The notes beneath the pieces are model-generated. The model searched no databases. It was not told the DNA's origin and saw nothing but the letters and a program-made list of their open reading frames with translations. Positions 56,601 to 64,000 of a DNA stretch of 64,000 bases are shown piece after piece; within the stretch, counting starts at the first letter, position 1, and every line of letters starts with the position of its first letter. This DNA comes from Acidobacteriota bacterium (GTDB lineage: Bacteria > Acidobacteriota > Blastocatellia > Pyrinomonadales > Pyrinomonadaceae): assembly GCA_016703965.1 (NCBI GenBank), contig JADJBB010000021.1, positions 1,240,001 to 1,304,000 of the forward strand, read 5' to 3'. The translations under genes were made by a program, and so were the position numbers.

Positions 56601-58386
56601 CCAGACGATCGGCAAGGCACCGCTGAATGTCGCGGCTTCGTCAGCAACGGTCACATACGGCGATGCGGCACCGGCGATCACGGCAGCGATCACGGGCTTC
56701 GTGCTTGGTGAAACGACGGCCAACCTGACAACCCAGCCGACGTGCTCGACGACCTATGTCCAGGGCTCGCCGGTCTCAGGCTCGCAGTATCCGGCAACGT
56801 GTACGGGAGCAGTGTCGAACAACTACAGCTTCAACTACATCGGCGGCAACGTGACGGTCAACAAGAAAGGCCTGACGGTAACGGCGGATAACAAGACAAG
56901 AGCCTACGGAGCCGCTAACCCCACGCTGACGGCAACCTTCACGGGCTTTGTCCTCGGTCAGAACCTTGGAACAAGCGATGTGACCGGAAGCCCGCTGCTG
57001 TCAACGACGGCGACGCCATCGAGCCCGGTCGCGGGCAGCCCGTATGCCATCACGGCAGCCCTGGGCACGCTTCAATCAGGGAACTACGCCTTCACAACAT
57101 TCACGAACGGCACACTGACGATCACCCAATCCCAACTGACGGTGACGGCGAATGACCAGACGAGAGTGTTTGGAGCCGCTAACCCGGCCCTGACATTCCA
57201 GATCACCGGCTTCCAGAACGGAGAGACGCTGGCGACAAGCGGTGTGACGGGAACCCCGACGATCACAACGACGGCAACCAGCACATCGGCTCCGGGAGCA
57301 TACCCGATCACAGCGGCACAGGGAACCTTAGCAGCCCCGAACTACGGCTTCACCTTCGTACCGGCAACCCTGACGGTGACGCAGGCGGCAACGACGACCA
57401 CGATCACGAACGCCTCGGCCCTCGGAAACTCGACAGTGGTCGGACAGAACTACCCGGTCAACTGGACAACGAGTCCGGTCGCCCCGGGAGCGGGAACCCC
57501 GACGGGTAATGTGACAGTGAGCGACGGTACGGGCAACACCTGTACGGCAGCGGTCGCGGCCGGCACATGCAGCCTGGCCTCGACACTCGGTCCGAAGACC
57601 ATCACGGCGACCTACGCCGGCGATGCGAACTTTGGAGCGAGCACGTCACAGGCAGTCCAGCACAATGTGGTGATCGGCCTGACGGGCAACGTCAAGCAGT
57701 TCATCGCCTTCGGCACGAACGTGAACCTCGCGGGCGTAACAATGACACTGCTGAACACCGCAACGCAGCAGGCCACAACGACCACCACTGACGCAAACGG
57801 CAACTACTCATTCGGAGTAACGCAGACAGGCGGCAGCTATACCATCACCCCAAGCGGCCTCGGCAAGGCGTTTGAGGCGACAAGCAGAACGTACACCAAC
57901 GTGGCCGGCAATATCACGGGCGGGGACTTCATCGCCTACGATGTACCGGGCCCGAACGCGATACCGAGAACGGCGAGGGTGGTGAGCCAGATAGCAACGC
58001 AGGGACAGCCTGTGACCGTTCCGGTGCTGATGACAACGACGGGTGTCGAGACGAAGGTGGCCTTTACGGTGGAATATCCGGTAACGGCACTGGGCATCCC
58101 GACGGTGACATGCGGCACGGGAGCAGTGAACTGCACCCTGGCCGTCAACAACTCGCTGCAAGGCAAGGTCGGCATCACGATCACTCCGACGGCGGCACTG
58201 CCAGCCGGAACAGAGAGAACTCGTGAAGATCACCTTCCCGACCTTCCAAAGCCCGGCGACGAGTGCCCAGATCAGATTCGGCGACTTCCCAACTCAAAGG
58301 GACGTGAGAAACGCGGAGAACAACCCGCTGCCGATGCTGTACTGGACGGACGGGCTGGTCTCATTCACCGGCGGCACACTGCTTGA
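53689..58386 (+). CDS. large adhesin-like secreted protein with RTX-like, Ig-like and MBG-like domains (frameshifted near 3' end)
   Basis: About 1565 residues in this frame, 1650 after joining with the 58223 frame. ATG 53689 (MRSGVRLFGLG) lies 11 bases after AGGAGA; a TTG at 53680 is the first possible start. Signal peptide about 1-40. Domains: pre-peptidase-C-terminal-like (about 210-325, PANDLCANAI, FDTKIGVYTGTC); calcium-binding RTX-like nonapeptides (about 547-645, GGGDDDTFDGGAGDDTF); bacterial Ig-like (about 777-977); three MBG/YDG-like repeats (about 979-1232, VTADNKTRAYGAANPTL and VTANDQTRVFGAANPAL); another Ig-like; CnaB/SdrD-B-like (about 1332-1420) and a cohesin-like part. Reading goes out of frame after LPAGTER (about 58217). 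A surface adhesin is the likely role. Confidence 0.85.
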   Translation: MRSGVRLFGLGIYRLAILVAVSVSLLGGFGVVSRPIMAEGVVYVSALDPVPAPAIQRNKTVDLSNRSQISALSVPEMLSTEVSRSNSFASVAFFAPCTNGSAFATVALNTTGVVQSITTCVFAGEYNTITGATAGQNLTFTGSGGAGNYLTVHSGTPGGPVLADGPSPLSFTNTFTGTLYLHVNTNASCGTDGSCHTTTVQCTSCSVAAPANDLCANAIPIMAPSVTAGTTVGSTIDTVPTCTTTFGTAGGVWYTYTGDGGTATLSTCGASFDTKIGVYTGTCGSLVCAVGNDDFCGLQSSVSFPTTLGTTYRVLVTGFSTNTGTFNLTASTTGPPPPPVPALVVAGTNGDDTLVVTATGPDAGSYVLNGGAPVPFSMNTSFTFNGTGGNDTFTINNPVGGLFAPVNGIDFNGGGQPGDNMNLLGGGGPGFNETYFVGTTMPPIGVGPGNNGDGLVRFTGPNPVDIRFTGLAPIVDTVASANFTVNSTDAANTISVTNGGVAPRLRVAVDSFEPIDFDNKTNVIVNGGDGVAGGDAADNVTVNYSNVPAALTTFNINGNEGNDIITVLARSGSYALSLNGNENDDTINAGATVAGPGTLALNGNDGNDSLIGGGDDDTFDGGAGDDTFIGNGGTDNVGGGGGVSLNDQIVVPGTAAADTISISLDGSGFLVATINGVTTTYRNFLAGPIATSGIEAVSVTADASSDTINAAPLPTIPINVDGGSPVAPILPGDGLIVNFTGTTGLVFTPAGTGAGGFTFTNRAPVSYVSIESPPVFATSTSLTSSANPSKFGQSVTFTATVVTTPVVGVPTGTVQFFDNGSMIGSAPVLGGTAVISLNTLALGNHPITANYVSNHAGFANSGATLTGNPQVVNQASTATTVQTLINAPNYGSTLTATATITAVAPGAGTPQGTVNFNDGGNPIAGCQNVAVTALGSAVCTTNQLPAGVGKVIQAVFSPSNGNYIGSNGSTTQTIGKAPLNVAASSATVTYGDAAPAITAAITGFVLGETTANLTTQPTCSTTYVQGSPVSGSQYPATCTGAVSNNYSFNYIGGNVTVNKKGLTVTADNKTRAYGAANPTLTATFTGFVLGQNLGTSDVTGSPLLSTTATPSSPVAGSPYAITAALGTLQSGNYAFTTFTNGTLTITQSQLTVTANDQTRVFGAANPALTFQITGFQNGETLATSGVTGTPTITTTATSTSAPGAYPITAAQGTLAAPNYGFTFVPATLTVTQAATTTTITNASALGNSTVVGQNYPVNWTTSPVAPGAGTPTGNVTVSDGTGNTCTAAVAAGTCSLASTLGPKTITATYAGDANFGASTSQAVQHNVVIGLTGNVKQFIAFGTNVNLAGVTMTLLNTATQQATTTTTDANGNYSFGVTQTGGSYTITPSGLGKAFEATSRTYTNVAGNITGGDFIAYDVPGPNAIPRTARVVSQIATQGQPVTVPVLMTTTGVETKVAFTVEYPVTALGIPTVTCGTGAVNCTLAVNNSLQGKVGITITPTAALPAGTERTREDHLPDLPKPGDECPDQIRRLPNSKGREKRGEQPAADAVLDGRAGLIHRRHTA

Positions 58387-58639
58387 CGGAGCCACGATCT
58401 CCGGCAGAGTAACAACCGCAGCCGGACAGGGCCTGAGAAACGCGACGGTCACGATCATCGACACGGCAGGCACCCGGCGAACAACGGTAACCAGCTCATT
58501 CGGAGCCTACCAGTTCGAAGGCCTCGAAACAGGCCGCGACTATCTGCTGACAGTCACCAGCAAACGATACAGATTCGCAACGCGAACGGTCAACCTCACG
58601 GAAAACCTCAGCGACGTGAACCTGGTCGGCCTGGAATAG
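58223..58639 (+). CDS. C-terminal continuation of the adhesin-like protein (after frameshift)
   Basis: This frame begins KITFPTFQSPATSAQIRFGDF, the natural continuation of the cohesin-like domain interrupted at 58217, and ends with the CnaB-like module ATISGRVTTAAGQGLRNATV, SSFGAYQFEGL, SKRYRF, VNLVGLE. Removing one A from AGAGAGAA (58212-58219) gives TERLVKITFPTF and joins the two frames. It is therefore part of the 53689 gene rather than an independent 138-residue gene; the GTG at 58223 is only the first start in this frame. Confidence 0.75.
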   Translation: MKITFPTFQSPATSAQIRFGDFPTQRDVRNAENNPLPMLYWTDGLVSFTGGTLLDGATISGRVTTAAGQGLRNATVTIIDTAGTRRTTVTSSFGAYQFEGLETGRDYLLTVTSKRYRFATRTVNLTENLSDVNLVGLE

Positions 58640-58662
58640 GCGATCATTACGATAACAATCCG

Positions 58663-58692
58663 AAAAGGCGGCCAATTAAAGCCGCCTTTTTT
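58663..58692 (+). terminator. intrinsic terminator after the adhesin gene
   Basis: AAAAGGCGGC (58663-58672), loop CAATTAAA, GCCGCCTTTT (58681-58690) and further T residues. It lies 23 bases after the adhesin stop, which supports that the gene really extends to 58639. Confidence 0.92.
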
Positions 58693-58807
58693 TCTGCCAA
58701 TTTTGCTAAGAATTGAACTATTCTACCGATAGTACTTTCTCGTTGCGTCCGGGCCTGACGAATCGACTTTAATCAGAATTCCAAACGATACCGATAGCCG
58801 TGATCTA

Positions 58808-59044
58808 CTATTCTCCGTCCATCTCGCGGATCCATTTCAGGAACGAGTCTTCGTAAATAAGGTAATGATCACGGCTGGTTTGGCGTGGTGCGTGTTCCAG
58901 GGTGCCGTCTTCGCACATGGCGACGAGTTTGCGGCGTGAGAGCGGCGGAATAATTATGCGGTTGATGCGAATGAGGCGTGCAACCTCAGACAGGCGGAGC
59001 TTGGGCCGCGCGGTAAAGTCCAACGTATGTTTCGTGGTATTCAT
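58808..59044 (-). CDS. small excisionase/MerR-like DNA-binding protein
   Basis: A 78-residue soluble protein. The pattern LRLSEVARLIRINRIIIPPLSRRKLVAMCEDGTLEH followed by YLIYEDSFLKWI resembles the winged-helix HTH_17/excisionase fold (sevArllgv...,  ..GxLxa, then RyliyrdsLxxWl). The wing residues (R-x-x-Y-x-I) are in place. No integrase is adjacent, so it may be a stand-alone regulator. The ATG at 59044 has a weak AGAG ribosome-binding site. Assignment is by pattern only. Confidence 0.55.
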   Translation of the reverse strand: MNTTKHTLDFTARPKLRLSEVARLIRINRIIIPPLSRRKLVAMCEDGTLEHAPRQTSRDHYLIYEDSFLKWIREMDGE

Positions 59045-59505
59045 ATCTCTTGTGTGTATTATGTGTTGAAAATTTGACCGTTTTTAGCGGATATGGGGTC
59101 GTGAGTACGGGACTTGCGCAAGACCGGAAAGACATATTGTTGTGTGTATAATATATCAATTTGTGCATAAGAGGCTTCCCGTTTAAGTTGTTTAGTTACT
59201 AGTATCGACGATGGCCGGTCAAAGATCTGCCGTGTGACGGTACTTTGTCCAAGAATCGTGCGACAGTTACAAAATATCATACAAATGTTTCTTTAAGCAA
59301 GCTGAAAATACAACGATCGACCAAAGCTCACTGCCGCCAAGATCACCGCGTGCGGCGAGCTGTTCATAATATTCAATGGTTTGGTTGCAGCGGCGCCGTT
59401 GAGCCTTATATTGATCGTCGATTGAGCGACACCGGAATCGCCCAGATCGTCAGCAGAATGTTGGAAGATCTATTTCTGTTCATTTTAGATAAAGCCCAAA
59501 GCTCG
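59045..59505. other. AT-rich intergenic stretch, no gene seen
   Basis: 461 bases between the small DNA-binding gene and the Calx-beta gene. It contains two similar TGTGTGTAT(T/A)AT stretches (about 59051 and 59150), possibly promoter-related on the minus strand. No reading frame shows a recognisable motif. Confidence 0.45.
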
Positions 59506-60216
59506 CTATTGCGGTTGGAACGGACCGCAGTTGTTGCGGCGGGCGGTGCCGAGCAGGATCCATTGGCGTAATACCACCACGTCCGCAGAATTGATCTGTC
59601 CGTCGCCGCAGTCGCCGTTTATGTCCGCTTTTTGAAAATACCATCCATTGGGCGGAGCGTCGATCCCGAGCGCAAAGCGTCGCATAATGACGAGGTCATT
59701 TACCCGGAGAGCCGCATCGGGAACGCCGCCGCCGATGTCGCCTTCGACACCGATAAAAAAGAAGCCCGGCGGCGGAGGGGTTTCGTCATTGTAGATCACG
59801 GCAGTGCCAGTGTCATTGCCAATGCTGCAGCCGTCGGCACCCGTGATGTGGAAGAAAAAGGTTTCATCACCTTCCGCGTAAAGTTCGCCAGTCACACTAA
59901 CTGGAATATTGAAAAAATTCTGGTTAGCCGAAAAGAACGCTGAACTGCTGAGGGTGGTGTAGTCCTCTGGAGCGAAGGCCGTTCCGTCGCGTGTTTCGAA
60001 AAAGACGGTACACTGGCCCGAGAGATCACCTGTCCGGTCGAGCCTGAAGATGAAATTGGTGGTGCCGATGTTGCCCTCAGCTCCCTCAGGACTAGGCCCG
60101 ACAGAAACTGTCGAAGCGAGGTTGGCCGCCTTGGCTGTACGACCTACTGGAATCATTGCAAGGGAAAAAGAGAGAATGCCGAGAGTGAAAACGAAAATGG
60201 CAGATTTGCATCGCAT
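59506..60216 (-). CDS. secreted Calx-beta/dockerin-like protein
   Basis: A 236-residue exported protein. Two adjacent ATGs exist; the second (60216) is 7 bases from AGGAGG and is preferred. Signal peptide about 1-32. A Calx-beta-like domain follows (VSVGPSPEGAEGNIGTTNFIFRL, then GTAFAPEDYTTLSSS, then EGDETFFFHIT and GTAVIYND). The C-terminal quarter is a dockerin-like duplicated motif: RVNDLVIMRRFALG and ADINGDCGDGQINSADVVVLRQWILLG, with the Asp/Asn calcium positions. It has no CnaB module and no V-G-L-E ending, unlike the large surface proteins here. Calcium-dependent adhesion or docking onto a surface partner is inferred. Confidence 0.82.
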   Translation of the reverse strand: MRCKSAIFVFTLGILSFSLAMIPVGRTAKAANLASTVSVGPSPEGAEGNIGTTNFIFRLDRTGDLSGQCTVFFETRDGTAFAPEDYTTLSSSAFFSANQNFFNIPVSVTGELYAEGDETFFFHITGADGCSIGNDTGTAVIYNDETPPPPGFFFIGVEGDIGGGVPDAALRVNDLVIMRRFALGIDAPPNGWYFQKADINGDCGDGQINSADVVVLRQWILLGTARRNNCGPFQPQ

Positions 60217-60729
60217 CATTGGCCTCCTGTCGGAACGGCTGAAAACGAGAGAACTGCTGGAACAACGAGTACGTCTGAGAGTTTATTGGAATTTGAGGCT
60301 GAGGTCAATGGGTTTTTGATGGTCGAGATGTCGGTTATAGGCACAAGACCGCGCGTAAGCAAGGGCGAAAACCGCTGCGGTTAGCGTTTCACCCTTGCGT
60401 ATGCGCAGACCTGTGCCTCGGAGGTGTGAGCGAAACATTCGAACGCCCTGCACGCGGCCCAGGGACGCAGCGAAAAAACTCTTGAATAAATTTTTGAAAA
60501 CGGGCATAATTCCGACTAGTTTTTTAGCTCTCGTTGATATCTCGGTGATATTTCCCGTCCGGTTACTTAATGCGGCGCTTTTCGGTTCGGTCCTGAGAGT
60601 AGGTTTTTGGGTTTTAGAAGCAGTAATATTTTTTGGTGTGGGACGCGTCGCTATATTACGGAAAATTCACAGTTGGATCCTCCGGTTTGCCTGCCTTTTT
60701 GCTTCTACATATTTTCGGGAACAGGAGAA
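60217..60729. other. intergenic region with REP-like palindrome and long leader of the RRM gene
   Basis: About 510 bases with no convincing gene. The left third holds the 76-base palindrome at 60341-60416. The rest (60430-60729) is the upstream region or untranslated leader of the RNA-binding protein, rich in T runs. No clear promoter boxes were recognised. Confidence 0.5.
60341..60416. repeat. 76-bp imperfect palindrome (REP/MITE-like)
   Basis: The left arm (60341-60370), starting GCACAAGACCGCGCGTAAGC, and the right arm (60387-60416), ending GCGCAGACCTGTGC, are complementary at 24 of 30 positions. The centre has an additional small stem (CCGCTGCGG). The AGGGYGAAA/TTTCRCCCTTGC core looks like a dispersed acidobacterial intergenic repeat. 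Confidence 0.65.
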
Positions 60730-61152
60730 ATGGGAACTAAATTATACGTCGGTAACTTGTCTTTTCGCGTGACGAGCGAAGATCTGCATGAACATTTTGC
60801 AACCGCCGGTTCGGTCGATTCGGCAAATGTGGTGATGGACCGCGAAACGGGGCGTTCGCGAGGATTTGGGTTTGTTGAGATGTCTTCGGACGATGACGCG
60901 ACGGCGGCCATCGCACAATTTAACGGCAGCGATTACGACGGCCGCAACCTGGTCGTCAACGAAGCCCGGCCACGCGAAGAGCGCAGCGGCGGCGGCGGAT
61001 ATCGCGGAAGCGGCGGTGGCGGCGGTTATGGCGGCGGCGGAGGCTATGGCGGTGGTGGCCGTGATCGCGGCGGATATGGCGGCGGTGGTGGCCGTGACCG
61101 AGGCGACCGCGGCGGAAACCAAGGCGGTTATGGCGGCGACAGCCGGTGGTAG
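60730..61152 (+). CDS. RRM RNA-binding protein with Gly-rich tail
   Basis: A 140-residue cytoplasmic RNA-binding protein. The RRM has RNP2 LYVGNL (residues 5-10) and RNP1 RGFGFVEM (44-51), followed by a glycine-rich C-terminal tail (about 87-140) with repeated GGYGGGGGY and RDRGG units. The architecture is that of cold-inducible RNA-binding proteins of cyanobacteria, Acidobacteriota and others, an RNA chaperone. The frame is open further upstream, but the ATG at 60730 starts the domain exactly. An AGGAG lies only 2-3 bases before it, unusually close. A T-rich upstream region of about 300 bases could be a regulatory leader, for example thermosensing. Confidence 0.92.
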   Translation: MGTKLYVGNLSFRVTSEDLHEHFATAGSVDSANVVMDRETGRSRGFGFVEMSSDDDATAAIAQFNGSDYDGRNLVVNEARPREERSGGGGYRGSGGGGGYGGGGGYGGGGRDRGGYGGGGGRDRGDRGGNQGGYGGDSRW

Positions 61153-61225
61153 AACTAGTTTAGTGAGTTGCGGAGTTTGGAGAGTTGACTGAGTTAAGAA
61201 CAAAGCCATTCTTCTAACTCTGCAA

Positions 61226-62920
61226 CTAGTCAACTTTTCCATTAAAATTCGCTAACGCCGTGACGATATCGTCGGCGAGCGAGGTGCGGGTTCGGGTTGG
61301 CCCGCCTACATTATTTACAATGATCGAGACGACCAGCTGTTCTCCCGCAGCGGTTGTCATATAGCCCGATAGAGCCGAGACCTGATCGATCGTCCCGGTC
61401 TTCCCGCGAAAGTTAGCCTCTGCCGCCGTTCCCTTCAAACGGTTAGCCAAGGTGCCATCAACCCCCGCAATAGTAAGGCTCTCACGCCAAGCTTGTGCAT
61501 TTTGCGTAAAAGCCATGTACCTGTACAAAGTCACAACTGCGGCAGGCGTTATCAGGTCATGTCTTGAAAGCCCCGATCCATCGGATTGAATGATGCCGTC
61601 CTCAGCCATGCCGTCGATCTTTTTGAGAAATGCTTTGACCTGGTTGAGGCCTAAAACGGAACTGTCCTCCGTAACTGGGAAAGCATTGGTTCCGTCTGAA
61701 ACGGTTGGAATCTGACCCCGATCTTTGCGGAATCCCTCGACGCCAAGCGTCCAGAGGATGGTTTCGGTAAACATATTCTGGCTCGGCTTCATTGTCTTGG
61801 CGGCGATCTGGGCGAATGGCGGCGATTCGAGTTTGGCAACCTCGATATTCTGGGTCGGTTTAGCGTTCGGCGGCAGAAGCCGCGAATCTCCGGTCACGAC
61901 GATCCCGGTTGCTTCCAGACGGCGTTTAAGCAAAGCGACAAACAATTCCGCAGGCCGCGTGACCGCTATGGAATTGACATAAGCCGGTTTGCCGGCGGGC
62001 ATGGAACCTGAAACTTCGACGATGTTTCGATCTAGTTTTTTGACAACCGAAAGAGTGCGCGTGGAACTCGGACCGCCAGTGGTACAGGTGTTCACGACCT
62101 GAAAGATCTTGTTTGCCGGCGATATTGTGACATTGCACGGGCTGCCGGTCGTTCCAGGAGAAACATTTATGTCGACGGCGTTGTCGTTGATCGGTAGAGC
62201 CGAAACCTCAGCTCCGTAATACGCCTGCAGATCATCCCATTCCCAACCGCCGGGAATATAAAAACCTTTGAAATAGCTCTCGTCGCCGACGATGCTGCCC
62301 TCGATCTTTTTGATCCCTGCGGCGGCGATACGGTCAACGAGCCGGTCGATTCCTTTGTAATATGTGTCCGGATCGGACGGCGATGTACCAAAAAACGCGG
62401 TCGAGATCGAGATGTCGCCACGGCCGAAGATCCGGAGATCGCCCTTGATCGTGCCGCTTGAGTCCGGCAGGGAATTGGCGTAAACGCTGGTCACGAATTT
62501 GAAATCAGGCCCAAGTTTTTCCATCGCCGCGGCCACGGTAAAATTCTTCATATTCGACGCCGGCATGAAGTATTTTTCGGAATCCTGTTCGAAGACGACC
62601 TTACCGCTACTGAGCGAAACTACTTTCACTCCAACACGACCACGGCGAACTGCCGGATCGAACAACCGCTGGCGAATCGTTGATTGGAGTTCCTCGATGG
62701 TTTGCATCGGCTTTGCCGCGGGGGCGGGAATTGCCGTCGGGCTCGCCGTCGGAGTTGTCGGTCGCGTGGCCAGTGGGGTCGGCGTGGTTCGCGGACGTGT
62801 TGCCGGCGTCGGGCTCGGTGTGGGGAGCGAATCAGCCGAGACCGCGTTGTTACCGGACAGAGCGATGAACGAAGTTCCGAATATCGCCGCCGACAGGACC
62901 ATCTGATTTAACAGTTTCAT
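61226..62920 (-). CDS. dacB: D-alanyl-D-alanine carboxypeptidase/endopeptidase (PBP4)
   Basis: A periplasmic penicillin-binding protein of about 564 residues if started at ATG 62920 (MKLLNQMVLSAAIFG, a signal peptide). A Pro/Thr-rich linker (PTPSPTPATRP..., about 33-68) precedes the catalytic part. Active-site motifs: SxxK as ASNMK (Ser122, Lys125), the second motif in DGSGLSRHDLITP, and KTG as RGKTGT (Lys507). The second motif has Asp after SRH instead of the Asn usual in PBP4. The enzyme trims peptidoglycan stem peptides and cleaves cross-links. The open frame extends 16 residues further upstream, but those lack a signal-peptide start. Confidence 0.92.
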   Translation of the reverse strand: MKLLNQMVLSAAIFGTSFIALSGNNAVSADSLPTPSPTPATRPRTTPTPLATRPTTPTASPTAIPAPAAKPMQTIEELQSTIRQRLFDPAVRRGRVGVKVVSLSSGKVVFEQDSEKYFMPASNMKNFTVAAAMEKLGPDFKFVTSVYANSLPDSSGTIKGDLRIFGRGDISISTAFFGTSPSDPDTYYKGIDRLVDRIAAAGIKKIEGSIVGDESYFKGFYIPGGWEWDDLQAYYGAEVSALPINDNAVDINVSPGTTGSPCNVTISPANKIFQVVNTCTTGGPSSTRTLSVVKKLDRNIVEVSGSMPAGKPAYVNSIAVTRPAELFVALLKRRLEATGIVVTGDSRLLPPNAKPTQNIEVAKLESPPFAQIAAKTMKPSQNMFTETILWTLGVEGFRKDRGQIPTVSDGTNAFPVTEDSSVLGLNQVKAFLKKIDGMAEDGIIQSDGSGLSRHDLITPAAVVTLYRYMAFTQNAQAWRESLTIAGVDGTLANRLKGTAAEANFRGKTGTIDQVSALSGYMTTAAGEQLVVSIIVNNVGGPTRTRTSLADDIVTALANFNGKVD

Positions 62921-63041
62921 GACTCCCGATTTTACAGGAAATTGTCGAAAGCCGAAAGAGAGGACCAAGCGTGCCTGCTTCGAAAATAAACGCCGGTAGT
63001 GATACGATAAAAACTTGAACTACAAAGGAAAGTACAAGGTA

Positions 63042-64000
63042 ATGGGTGGTATTAGTTTCATCAAATCAGTGGTGGTCGTTTTGTTTGCGGCCGCCGCATC
63101 GGCGTTTTATTTGATCGACGCGGGTACGCATGTGGCCGGGCGAAGCGTGGATGACACGATCGCGGCTCCGACCCGCGTGACGGCTTCGGACGGCGATTAT
63201 GCGAACAAGATCGGGGTCAATTGGGATACGATACGCGGAGCAACTCTCTATCGGATCTTTCGGAACACGACGAATAATTCCGCCACCGCAACCGATGTCG
63301 GCACGACCGCTGCGAATTACTTCTTCGATACGACGACCCAGGCTTCGCAAGCATATTTCTATTGGGTCAGGGCCGAGAACGGAGCAATGCTGAGCAGTCT
63401 CAGTTCGCCCGATCAAGGTCTCCAAGCCGTTGGATTTGTCGATAACAACGCCTTATTTACCCCGCTCAATCCACCAGCCGCACCGACTGGCAACGATGTG
63501 ACGGCCGCCAAAGCCTATCTCGGCAAGACCTTGTTTTGGGATGAACAGCTTTCGTCGACGAGAACGGTTTCCTGCGGAACATGCCATCGTCCGGCGGCCG
63601 GAGGTTCTGACCCACGAACGGGAGCAAATTTTTCGGGTTCGAGAAATCCGGGATTCGATCAGATGTTCGGCACAGCCGATGACGTTTTCGGCTCGCCCGG
63701 CGTTCCTCAAAATCAAGCGAACGGAACCTTTGTTTGGGATCAGACCTATGGTTTCAAGGATCAGGTCACAGGGCGGAAATCCCCGACCTATCTGAATGCC
63801 GGATATGCACGAAACGGCCTGTTTTGGGATGGGCGGGCGACTGATGCGTTCCGCGATCAGTTGACGAACAACATTCTGCTGCCATCGCGTGCTGCCCTCG
63901 AAAGCCAGTCCGCCGGACCGCCGGCTTCGTCCGCTGAGATGGCTCATAACGGCAGGAATTGGAATGACATCGCCGCCCGCGTTCAGACATCGAGGCCGCT
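63042..64000 (+). CDS. di-haem cytochrome c peroxidase family protein (3' end outside window)
   Basis: First 319 residues of an exported haem protein, open to the window end. An N-terminal hydrophobic segment (about 7-24) is followed by a fibronectin-III-like region (about 42-113, VNWDTIRGATLYRIFRN) and then a CcpA/MauG-type domain. The first haem-binding motif CGTCH lies at residues 178-182 (VSCGTCHRPAAGGSDPR), and KSPTYLNAGYARNGLFWDGRA is typical of the family. The second haem motif is beyond the window. The ATG at 63042 follows AAGGAAAGTACAAGG. In the periplasm it would reduce peroxide or oxidise a partner protein. Confidence 0.88.
   Translation, partial: MGGISFIKSVVVVLFAAAASAFYLIDAGTHVAGRSVDDTIAAPTRVTASDGDYANKIGVNWDTIRGATLYRIFRNTTNNSATATDVGTTAANYFFDTTTQASQAYFYWVRAENGAMLSSLSSPDQGLQAVGFVDNNALFTPLNPPAAPTGNDVTAAKAYLGKTLFWDEQLSSTRTVSCGTCHRPAAGGSDPRTGANFSGSRNPGFDQMFGTADDVFGSPGVPQNQANGTFVWDQTYGFKDQVTGRKSPTYLNAGYARNGLFWDGRATDAFRDQLTNNILLPSRAALESQSAGPPASSAEMAHNGRNWNDIAARVQTSRP

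Noticed and set aside
63603..63611. GGTTCTGAC in the cytochrome c peroxidase gene as another end of the 27274 repeat
   Set aside because: It encodes GGSD in a conserved family motif (CHRPAAGGSDPR), so coding constraint explains it and no partner arm is near.

Overview
The window looks like a chromosomal segment of an acidobacterium, most likely class Blastocatellia (Pyrinomonadaceae-like). This is an inference from gene content: an Oar-type TonB receptor with an N-terminal carboxypeptidase-regulatory domain, very large secreted proteins built from Thr-Pro linkers, Calx-beta, dockerin/cohesin-like and CnaB-like domains, and FG-GAP and S74 surface proteins. There is no rRNA, CRISPR array, IS transposase or integrase. 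One tRNA gene, tRNA-Thr(CGT), is present.

Region 1 (1-13203) opens with the 3' end of a xylulokinase gene. A TetR regulator and a frameshifted TonB-dependent receptor follow, and both are preceded by similar ACGT-centred palindromes. Next come seven same-strand genes for acyl metabolism: two alpha/beta hydrolases, a KAS III-like protein lacking the usual His and Asn, two FadD-type acyl-CoA ligases, a MaoC hydratase and an MFS transporter.

Region 2 (13204-21605) holds a four-unit 22-nt-phased repeat, a predicted lipoprotein, a 1738-residue beta-propeller protein with about 98 Thr-Pro dipeptides, and a divergent pair made of a ZAS-type anti-sigma-like protein and a sigma-like HTH protein.

Region 3 (21692-31134) is a polysaccharide cluster: methyltransferase, O-antigen ligase/polymerase and two GT2 enzymes. 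Two cytoplasmic glucosidases of GH63-like and glycogen-debranching type follow. The first carries an in-frame palindromic repeat.

Region 4 (31352-45885) is a surface-protein island: a 2391-residue subtilase, an FG-GAP protein, two S74 fibre-like proteins and a small CnaB protein. The two giants share a C-terminal module that is almost identical in DNA. Six proteins in the window end in the same CnaB-like module, closing on V-G-L-E or a variant.

Region 5 (45974-52867, minus strand) has two paralogous membrane proteins, two paralogous secreted helical proteins separated by a MITE-like palindrome, an ImmA/IrrE metallopeptidase and its HTH partner.

Region 6 (53125-64000) has tRNA-Thr, a 1.65-kb-codon adhesin-like protein with a frameshift near its 3' end, a small Xis-like protein, a Calx-beta/dockerin protein, an RRM RNA-binding protein, a PBP4-type DacB and the start of a di-haem cytochrome c peroxidase. 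All functional calls come from reading motifs. No database search was run.
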